Below, one piece after another: positions 31,023 to 37,250 of a stretch of 64,000 nucleotides of DNA. The notes beneath the pieces were generated by a model. It did no database searches, was not told the DNA's origin, and was given only the letters and a program-made list of their open reading frames with translations. Each line of letters starts with the position of its first letter. The stretch's first letter is position 1. The position numbers and the translations under genes were made by a program. Source of the stretch: Actinoalloteichus hoggarensis (GTDB lineage Bacteria; Actinomycetota; Actinomycetes; Mycobacteriales; Pseudonocardiaceae); contig NZ_CP022521.1 in NCBI RefSeq assembly GCF_002234535.1, positions 6,184,001 to 6,248,000 of the forward strand, in the 5' to 3' direction.

Positions 31023-32216
31023 TCAGCCCTCGTGCCGTGCGAGCCCGTCCTGGGCCGCGCCCCTGCTGAGCACGATCTCCTCGATCCGCGTCGCCGCCGC
31101 GTCGTAGGCGGGGGTCGACTCGGCGGTGGTGAGGTCCACCAGGCGGACCGGCGGACCGAGATCCACGAGCGTGGGGACGAAGGCCGCCTTCGCGACGGCC
31201 CAGTCGTCCTCGGCGGTCCGCTCGAAGGTGAAGTGGGCGGCGACTCCCTCCTCGGTGACGCCGCGCGGCTCGGCGTGCCGCGCCACGCTGTTGCCCAGTC
31301 CATAGGCCACCCAGGTGTCCCCCACCTTCTCGAACGGCTGCACCACGTGGGCGTGGTGGCCGATGATCAGGTCGATCGCCGGGTCGCCCGCCAGCTGTTC
31401 GGCCAGGGCCACCTGCGACTCCGTCGGCTCGTGCTGATACTCCACGCCCCAGTGCAGACTGGCGACGACCACGTCGGCGCCCGCCTCCTCCGCGGCCCGC
31501 GCACCGGCCAGGATCTCGTCGGCGTCCAGCAGGTTCGACATCCAGGGCTTGTCCGGCGGCAGGCTCGTGCCGGTGTTGAAGCCGAAGGTGTGGGACACGT
31601 GACCCACCTGCACACCGTCGACGTCCCGGACCAGCGGGGTCGCGGCCTCCTCCTCGGTGCGCGCGGCGCCCGCCTGGTCGATGCCGACCTCGTCGAGCCG
31701 GTCCAGGGTGCGGATGACGCCCTCCTCGCCCTGATCCACCGTGTGGTTGGACGCCGTGGTGCAGACGTCGTAGCCCGCGGCGGCGAGGCCGTCGGCGACC
31801 TCGGGCGGGCCGCTGAACAACGGCCAGCCCAGAAACGGGCCCTCGGGGGCGGCGAGCGGCACCTCCAGGTGGCACAGTCCCACGTCGGCGCCGGACAGCA
31901 GCGGCTCGATCCCCGAGAACAGCGGCGCGAAGTCCCGCCCACCGCCGGATTCGGCGCCGTCGAGCTCCGCCTGCTCGGTGAGCGCGGGATGGATCAGGAC
32001 GTCGCCGGTCGCGACCAGGGTGAAGGAGTCGCGCGGGCCCGCCGCCGCGGCGGACTCCTCGGCGGATCCGCCGGGTGACTCGTCGCCCGGCGCCGGATTC
32101 GGCGGGGCGACGACCGGGCTTCCGACGCAGCCCGCCACCATCGATGCCACCAGGCCGAAGACCACCAAAGCGGCCACACGAAAGTGTTGATCACGGGCAC
32201 CTAAGCCACTAAACAT
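31023..32216 (-). CDS. CapA/PgsA-family metallophosphatase-like lipoprotein
   Basis: A 397-residue lipoprotein with lipobox MVAGC (Cys30) and an Ala/Ser/Pro/Glu-rich linker. The CapA (PGA_cap) calcineurin-like domain follows: FTLVATGDVLIHP, VCTTASNHTVDQGEEGVIRT, DVVVASLHWGVEYQ, DLIIGHHAHVVQPFE and WVAYGLGN. Homologues take part in poly-gamma-glutamate or other surface polymer export, but actinobacterial members are uncharacterised. No capB/capC is nearby. A leaderless -10 (TACTTT) 6 nt before the ATG supports the start. Confidence 0.9.
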   Translation of the reverse strand: MFSGLGARDQHFRVAALVVFGLVASMVAGCVGSPVVAPPNPAPGDESPGGSAEESAAAAGPRDSFTLVATGDVLIHPALTEQAELDGAESGGGRDFAPLFSGIEPLLSGADVGLCHLEVPLAAPEGPFLGWPLFSGPPEVADGLAAAGYDVCTTASNHTVDQGEEGVIRTLDRLDEVGIDQAGAARTEEEAATPLVRDVDGVQVGHVSHTFGFNTGTSLPPDKPWMSNLLDADEILAGARAAEEAGADVVVASLHWGVEYQHEPTESQVALAEQLAGDPAIDLIIGHHAHVVQPFEKVGDTWVAYGLGNSVARHAEPRGVTEEGVAAHFTFERTAEDDWAVAKAAFVPTLVDLGPPVRLVDLTTAESTPAYDAAATRIEEIVLSRGAAQDGLARHEG

Positions 32217-32222
32217 GCACTG

Positions 32223-32228
32223 AAAGTA
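32223..32228 (-). promoter_or_regulatory. Leaderless -10 box for the CapA-like gene
   Basis: Read on the minus strand this is TACTTT, 6 nt before the ATG at 32216. The same intergenic region holds two copies of CGCTAACAC (32230-32238 and 32309-32317). Confidence 0.5.
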
Positions 32229-32342
32229 GCGCTAACACCCAAATCGAGCAGAAGGGCCATTCGGACTATCGCCCAGATCGAGTAGTCAACTATCATGATC
32301 CCCGCCGCCGCTAACACTGAGTCACCAGTGAGGTGAGCGACC

Positions 32343-32738
32343 ATGGCGCCAGCTCGAAGCTTCCTCTTCTACCGGCGAGTCCGGGGACGAGACACCGTCT
32401 ACGGACCCTGCACGAACCAGGTGGAGCTGAGTGAGGATCGCCGCAGGCTGTACCTGCGGCTGGCCTCCACCGCGCGATTCGCGGTGACGCTCGACTGGCG
32501 TGGGGTGTTCGCACTGATCGAGGCGCTGGAGACCGACACGACGCTCGGCGTGCCCTGCGTGCACGAGGAACACGGGCCGACCGCCCTGCTGGTCGAGGTC
32601 TACAAGCGGAAGATGGCGCTCTCGATGACCGTCGAGGACAGCCCCATCACCGTCGTCTTCGATCCCCGCGAGCTGGCCGAGCTCGTCGACCACCTGCGTC
32701 ACGGGCTGCGCTACCTCGAAGCGACCCGGACAGGGTGA
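32343..32738 (+). CDS. Conserved-looking hypothetical protein
   Basis: A 131-residue soluble protein beginning MAPARSFLFYRRVRGRDTVY. It has a regular alternation of strands and helices (LYLRLASTARFAVTLDW, LSMTVEDSPITVVFDP, ELAELVDHLRHGLRYLEA) and reads as a single compact alpha/beta domain. I recognise no family. GAGGTGAGC lies 5 nt before the ATG, and a small inverted repeat CACTG-agtcac-CAGTG (32315-32330) just precedes that RBS. It is divergent from the CapA gene. Confidence 0.75.
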   Translation: MAPARSFLFYRRVRGRDTVYGPCTNQVELSEDRRRLYLRLASTARFAVTLDWRGVFALIEALETDTTLGVPCVHEEHGPTALLVEVYKRKMALSMTVEDSPITVVFDPRELAELVDHLRHGLRYLEATRTG

Positions 32739-32834
32739 CGGGGAGAAACCCTGACGGGTCTCCACGACGGGCTAGGGGTGGATCTCCGGTGTCCGCCCGA
32801 TGGTAGGCAGGCCTCGAGCGAGCAGGCTTGAGGC

Positions 32835-33062
32835 ATGACAGAACACCGAATCATCACCGACGCCAGATCGCGACTACGGAGAATCCGTCGTAGCAGGCAG
32901 GATCGCATGCTCGCGGGCGTGAGCGGCGGGCTCGGCACGGCGCTCGGCGTCGACCCGGCGCTGGTCCGCATCGGCTTCGTCGTCCTCAGCATCATCGGAC
33001 TCGGCCTCGGAGTGGCGGCCTATGCCCTCTGCTGGCTGATCATTCCGGAAGAGGACTACTGA
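32835..33062 (+). CDS. PspC domain membrane protein
   Basis: A 75-residue protein. After a basic N terminus, residues 22-75 form a PspC domain: RMLAGVSGGLGTALGVDPAL, a hydrophobic helix FVVLSIIGLGLGVAAYALCW and the terminal LIIPEEDY. PspC-domain proteins are membrane stress sensors or partners; short stand-alone versions are common in actinobacteria. The ATG follows a short GAGGC. It lies 96 bp after the preceding gene and could be in the same transcript. Confidence 0.9.
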   Translation: MTEHRIITDARSRLRRIRRSRQDRMLAGVSGGLGTALGVDPALVRIGFVVLSIIGLGLGVAAYALCWLIIPEEDY

Positions 33063-33246
33063 TGCGGCCGACCTCGCTGCCGGAGTCCAGGCCCGCCGTC
33101 GAGGCCCGTTCCCGCGGCAGACCCGCTCTCGGACGGACCCGCCACCGACGCGGTTTGTCCGACGCCGTGCCGCACCCTCTGCCGCCCCCTCCGCCGGCAG
33201 GCCGCACCGAGAGGTTTCGGCCTAGAGCGTCCGGGTGAAGGCGCCC

Positions 33247-33296
33247 TGGTCGAGACGTCCGGAGCGAGACATCCGGGGCGAGACGTCCGGGACGAA
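33247..33296. repeat. Tandem 14 bp repeat, three units
   Basis: CGAGACGTCCGGAG, CGAGACATCCGGGG and CGAGACGTCCGGGA run head to tail at about 33252-33294. It lies in a gene-free stretch and has no coding signal. Confidence 0.5.
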
Positions 33297-33370
33297 GCCT
33301 TCAGGTCCAGAACGGCCGGGAACGCGAGGACGTCCCGGCCGATCGACCGCCGCGCCACCCCTGCCTGCAC

Positions 33371-33418
33371 GGGCCGCCCCGCCGGGCCCCGCCGGGCCCC
33401 GCCGGGCCCCGCCGGGCG
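33371..33418. repeat. Tandem 10 bp GC repeat
   Basis: GCCGGGCCCC is repeated three times exactly, with partial units on both sides. Pure G+C; likely prone to slippage. Confidence 0.7.
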
Positions 33419-33974
33419 AGGTGGCACGGGCCGTCCCGGCAGCCGAACCACCAGGCCCGGACGCCGCGATCCCGATCTCGCCCGATCCCCTCTCGATCGC
33501 GGCCCGCACCGCGACACGGCGGCTCCTCCCGGTAGCCCCGAGCGGAGGGCGCCCCGTCTCCACCGAGCCGAGACCGACTCCCACTCGTTCGTCGACCACC
33601 GAGGATCGAGGTGCGACACGACCTCCCGACACCGACACCAGCACCAGCACCAGCGATCGCCTCGCGATGCCGTCGGCCGCGGTCTGACGTCCGACCGTGG
33701 CTCACCAGGTACGCCGGTCCGACCCGGCCTGGTCCACAGGCCGGGAGCGCGCCGCGGGGCGATCTCGGTGTTCGTGGGCGTGACCGGTCCACGGACGCGG
33801 GCGACGCCGCCTACGGCGGCCCGGTAAGGACATCGAGCGTGGTCGGCGCGTGTCGTCCCTGCTGCTCGTGCCTGCCCCGACCGTCACCTCGGCAGCGAGA
33901 GCCGTGCCCGAGGGCGTCCGCCCTGTGCCCCCGGCAGGTCACGAGCGGCATCGGCACCGGTCCGCCGCGTGGGC

Positions 33975-34649
33975 TCACCGATGCACCAGCTCGACCCAGC
34001 GACGCACCTCGTCGACCTCGATGGGCGAGTGCCAGTCCGGCCGGACGGCGCCGCCGACATGAAAGCGCCGGACGCCCCGCTCCCGCAGCGGCGCCACATG
34101 CGTGGCGCGCAGGCCCCCGCCGATCAGCAGTCGTTCGCGATCGGGTTCCGCCGCGTCGAGAAAGCCGAGCAGCTCGTGCCAGTCGCGGGAGACCCCGCTC
34201 GGCCCGCCCGCGGTCAGCACGGTGTCGCAGCCGAGCGTCTCGGCGCGTGTCCAGGCGACCCGCCGATCCGCCGCGCCGTCCAGCGCACGATGGAAGGTCC
34301 AGCGGCAGCCGTCCAACTCGGCCAGGAGTGCCCGGCACGCGGCCTCGTCCACCTCGCCGCGTGTCGTGAGGAAGCCCAGCACGAACTCTGTCGCGCCCTC
34401 CTCGCGCAGCCGGGCGGCCGATCGTCGGAGCCCGGTCAGATCGCGGGGCAGGAACCCCGCCGCGTCACGCAGCATCACGCGAACCGGCAGGTCGGTGGCG
34501 GCCAACACGCTGCGCACCGTGGCGACGTCGGGTGTCAGCCCGTCCGCCGCCATGTTCGTCACGAGTTCCAGCCGGTCGGCACCTCCCGCCTGCGCCGCCT
34601 CCGCGTCCACCGCGTCCAGCGCGATGACCTCCAGCAATCCGTCCGCCAC
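33975..34649 (-). CDS. cutC: Copper homeostasis protein CutC
   Basis: A 224-residue TIM-barrel protein. It begins LLEVIALDAVDAEAAQAGGADRLELV (read in parts, LLEVIALDAVDA then GGADRLELV), followed by PVRVMLRDAAGF, EFVLGFLTTRGEVD, CRWTFHRALDGA and VLTAGGPSGV, all CutC hallmarks. CutC was named from copper-sensitive E. coli mutants, but its biochemical role is unsettled. GTG start with a weak purine-rich RBS. It is isolated between two gene-free stretches. Confidence 0.9.
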   Translation of the reverse strand: MADGLLEVIALDAVDAEAAQAGGADRLELVTNMAADGLTPDVATVRSVLAATDLPVRVMLRDAAGFLPRDLTGLRRSAARLREEGATEFVLGFLTTRGEVDEAACRALLAELDGCRWTFHRALDGAADRRVAWTRAETLGCDTVLTAGGPSGVSRDWHELLGFLDAAEPDRERLLIGGGLRATHVAPLRERGVRRFHVGGAVRPDWHSPIEVDEVRRWVELVHR

Positions 34650-35644
34650 TCGCGTCGTCCCCTCTGCTCTGGCGCGGTGCGCCGCGCCCGCCCAGCCTAA
34701 CGACGTGGTCTAGACCTCTTTGGTCGAGCGGACGACTGCGCCGAGACCGCCGACCGGCGCGGCGTCGGCCGGCGTCGCCGTCGACCTGGTGCGCCTGTCT
34801 CCGGGACTCCGGACGGCGAGCGCGTCACGGCGGACGTGCTCGGCTCGGGCATCGCCCGGGCCGGTAACGCCGGGACGAGGTCCGGCACACCGAGCGGCCG
34901 TCGTCCGCGCTGGAGACATCCGCCGCTCCTGACACCGGGGGCCGCGTGCCGACCGAGCCCGTCCTAGGGGCGCACAGGCGGGTGAGGCGGTGGCGAGGGG
35001 CGGCGAAGCCGCGGCCCGACCGAAGCCGATCGTCGCCGTCGGCATGCGACCCGTCCCCCTTCCCCGCGGCAGACGCATCCGGCGCCGGGTCTGGTTCCCC
35101 GTGCGACCGCAGCGGCGTCGAGACGAGCGAATCACGCGACCGTCCCCCGCCCGACCATCGCACGACACCCGCGCTGACCTCGGCAGACAGGCCACCGTCG
35201 ACAGTCGACGGGAACCACCACCGGAAAGAGTTCAAAAAAGTTTGTCCGCCGATGTATCTGGCGGCCGATCCGCCCCTCCTGTCTCACAGGTCGTTCACAC
35301 GGCCGGTGGGGGGAAGCCGCGGATCGCGGCGGCAGGGGGAGCGACAGGCTTCGCTTGGGGGAGCGAAGTCACACGTCGTTCGGCTGCCGTGGTCCGTGGC
35401 GCGGTCCCTTCGCGGATGGCTGGGGGTGTGAAGGGGCAGGGGGTAAGACTGCCGACGGGTGGGGCGCGCGGGGGAGGCCCCACCCGTCGGCAGTCGCCTG
35501 AACATCTCCCGAACGATCCGTGCGTACTGGGGGCAGTCCGCACTGAGATTCGCGCATGACATCTGTTCGACAGCGCTGTTGCCGGCGGGCACCGTTTCAA
35601 GATCACCCGCGTCCTACCGGCCAGCCGACCAAGGGAGAACAAGC
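34650..35644. other. Gene-free region with structured G-rich segment before the sigma/CHAT locus
   Basis: About 1 kb with no convincing gene. From about 35220 the base composition changes: an A-rich stretch (35224-35241), the 11-mer GATGTATCTGG (35251-35261), then roughly 200 bp with many G4-G6 runs on the plus strand, a 7 bp hairpin at 35349-35368 and an 18 bp hairpin at 35447-35495. This looks transcribed and structured rather than coding. Confidence 0.45.
35447..35495 (+). terminator. 18 bp perfect hairpin (terminator or attenuator)
   Basis: GACTGCCGACGGGTGGGG (35447-35464) pairs perfectly with CCCCACCCGTCGGCAGTC (35478-35495); the loop is 13 nt and G-rich. No gene ends nearby on either strand, so it probably ends or attenuates a non-coding transcript running towards the small acidic gene at 35645. 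Confidence 0.6.
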
Positions 35645-35842
35645 GTGACCAGCTCCGAGAAGCAGAAGGACGTCGATGTCGCCGAGTTCGAGGCACAGTT
35701 CCCGCCGGTCGAGGAGGGCGTGGCGGACGTGACGGACTCCACGACGGAGGTCGCCGCTCCGGGCAAGGAGACCGGACCGCGCAGGCCCAGTCCGAGCGGA
35801 GGCGTCGGCGATCCCCTCAGTGAGCCGGGCAAGACGAACTAG
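35645..35842 (+). CDS. Small acidic protein upstream of the sigma/CHAT operon
   Basis: A 65-residue protein starting at GTG with GGGAGA 8 nt upstream. The first half is acidic (DVDVAEFEAQFPPVEEGVAD) and the second is Gly/Pro/Ser-rich (RRPSPSGGVGDPLSEPGKTN). It has no cysteine, no signal peptide and no known domain. A hairpin at 35930-35962 separates it from the sigma factor gene. Its unstructured composition would suit a protease substrate or binding peptide, but that is speculation from location. Confidence 0.6.
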   Translation: MTSSEKQKDVDVAEFEAQFPPVEEGVADVTDSTTEVAAPGKETGPRRPSPSGGVGDPLSEPGKTN

Positions 35843-35929
35843 ATCGCCCGAGATCTCGTGATCATCGTCACTAGTCCATTCGTGTGATCGATGTATCTGG
35901 TTGAGATGTTGTCGCTCTTATATTGCGAG

Positions 35930-35962
35930 GTCGGTTCCGTCCCGTGCTGGGCCGGAACCGAC
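35930..35962 (+). terminator. Terminator-like hairpin before the sigma factor gene
   Basis: GTCGGTTCCG (35930-35939) pairs with CGGAACCGAC (35953-35962), followed by TTT. It would end the small acidic gene's transcript or act as an attenuator for the sigma/CHAT operon. Confidence 0.65.
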
Positions 35963-36018
35963 TTTGCGACGTCCTAGTTGAGATCATGGCGGACTGGGGG
36001 TCGGAAGGGGGAAGCAGC

Positions 36019-36621
36019 GTGAACCACGCGCGGACCGGCCAGTCGGAGCTGTCCTGGCACGAGCTCGACGGCTACGACCGGCACGAGGCGTGCCTGATAG
36101 CGGCACGAGCGGGCGACCGCGAGGCGCTGAACGCACTGGTGGTCGGCCTCACGCCACTGGTCTGGCGGGTCGCGCGGGCACGCGGGCTCGGCACGGTCAC
36201 GGCCGAGGACGTCGTGCAGACCGTCTGGCTTCTCCTGCTGCGCAATCTGCATGCCATGGAGGATCCCCGGGCGCTGGCGGCTTGGCTGATCACCACGACT
36301 CGCCGTGAGGCCGTTCGGGCCTTGCGTGGAGATCAGGGCGCGACGATGCCCGCCGAAGCCCTGAACGAACTCCCGTCCCAGGATCACCTGCCGGAACCGG
36401 AGGCGCTGCGCCGCGACCGGGACCAGCAGCTGTGGGCGGCGTATCGCGGGTTGTCCCCCAAGTGTCAGGAAGTGCTGAGTCTGACCGTGTTGGCGGGCCG
36501 GGTCGAATATCAGGGAGTCGCCGAGGCCCTGGAGATACCTCGGGGAAGTGTGGGACCGACGCGAGGCCGCTGCCTGAAACAGCTGCGGTCCTTGCTCACA
36601 GCGGAAGGAGGCTCACCATGA
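36019..36621 (+). CDS. Sigma-70 family factor of the TPR-CHAT operon
   Basis: A 200-residue ECF-like sigma factor. Region 2 covers about residues 17-90 (ALNALVVGLTPLVWRVARAR, AEDVVQTVWLLLLRNL, AAWLITTTRREAVRALR). Region 4 covers about residues 130-195 (GLSPKCQEVLSLTVLAGRVE, YQGVAEALEIPRGSVGPTRG, RCLKQLRSLL). No third domain or transmembrane anti-sigma gene is present. GTG 36019 has GAAGGGGGA 6 nt upstream; an ATG at 35986 is an alternative. The stop overlaps the next start by 4 bp (ATGA). It is paralogous to the factor at 55169. It probably directs transcription of this locus or a stress regulon. Confidence 0.9.
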   Translation: MNHARTGQSELSWHELDGYDRHEACLIAARAGDREALNALVVGLTPLVWRVARARGLGTVTAEDVVQTVWLLLLRNLHAMEDPRALAAWLITTTRREAVRALRGDQGATMPAEALNELPSQDHLPEPEALRRDRDQQLWAAYRGLSPKCQEVLSLTVLAGRVEYQGVAEALEIPRGSVGPTRGRCLKQLRSLLTAEGGSP

Positions 36622-37130
36622 GTCCGACCGGGCACGGCTCCGGGCGACACCCGGGCGGCGATGACCAGGAGAGCACGTTCTACGGGGGGGACATATTGCT
36701 GGCCGAACTGGGCCTGGTGCTGGATGAGGCCGACCCGGTTCCTGCCGGCCTGATCGAGCGTGCGCAGTTCGCCATCGAGCTGGAGAACATCAACGTGGAG
36801 GTGGCCCGCTGGGAACGCCCTAAGCCGCTTGCTGGGGTACGCGGCGCCGAGCCCAGCACGATGACCTTCACGGTCGGCGACCTCACCTTGATGCTCACTC
36901 TCGCGCCGAGCGGCACCGGTCATCGCTTCGACGGGTGGCTGGTTCCGGGAGGCCCGCATCTCGTGGAGGTACGAGTGGCCGGCCACGAGTCCAGCTCGAT
37001 CTCCGCCGATGAGGGCGGCCGGTTCGCCCTGGAGACCGTGCCGCGAGGAACCACGCAGATCCTGGTGCATCTGACCACTGTCGAGGGCAGGCCGGGCAGA
37101 ACGATCGCCACGCCGAGCATCGTGTTGTGA
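36618..37130 (+). CDS. Sigma-partner protein of the TPR-CHAT operon
   Basis: A 170-residue soluble protein. Its start overlaps the sigma stop (ATGA) and has the RBS GGAAGGAGG, so the two are made together. Residues ~22-55 (LLAELGLVLDEADPVPAGLI then ERAQFAIELENINVEVA) form a helical motif that recurs in the partner of the second sigma factor (LLRRLARLFDEVDPPPTSV). The C-terminal ~90 residues look like a beta-sandwich (FTVGDLTLMLTLAPSG, FDGWLVPGGPHLVEV, ISADEGGRFALETVPRGTTQ), similar to carboxypeptidase-regulatory-like folds. No membrane segment. By genetic position it could be a soluble anti-sigma or scaffold; this is inference. Confidence 0.8.
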   Translation: MSPTGHGSGRHPGGDDQESTFYGGDILLAELGLVLDEADPVPAGLIERAQFAIELENINVEVARWERPKPLAGVRGAEPSTMTFTVGDLTLMLTLAPSGTGHRFDGWLVPGGPHLVEVRVAGHESSSISADEGGRFALETVPRGTTQILVHLTTVEGRPGRTIATPSIVL

Positions 37131-37250
37131 TGCTCACCGCACGCAGCCCGTCGGCCTGACACAACGCACCGCTGCCCACCGACGACGAGGCGGGGCGTAG
37201 ATCATGGCTGCTGGTATGGTCCGCCCTGCCCCTTTCCTGCTACCGGAGCA

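Larger units (their letters stand above)
33063..33974. other. Gene-free stretch between PspC and cutC genes
   Basis: About 910 bp. Several long frames are open on both strands, but all translate to Arg/Pro/Gly/Ala-rich strings typical of non-coding high-GC DNA. Two tandem repeats occur here. I see no terminator hairpin of note and no gene. Confidence 0.5.

Noticed and set aside
31023-32216. Poly-gamma-glutamate capsule locus
   Set aside because: Only a CapA-like protein is present; capB and capC are absent nearby.
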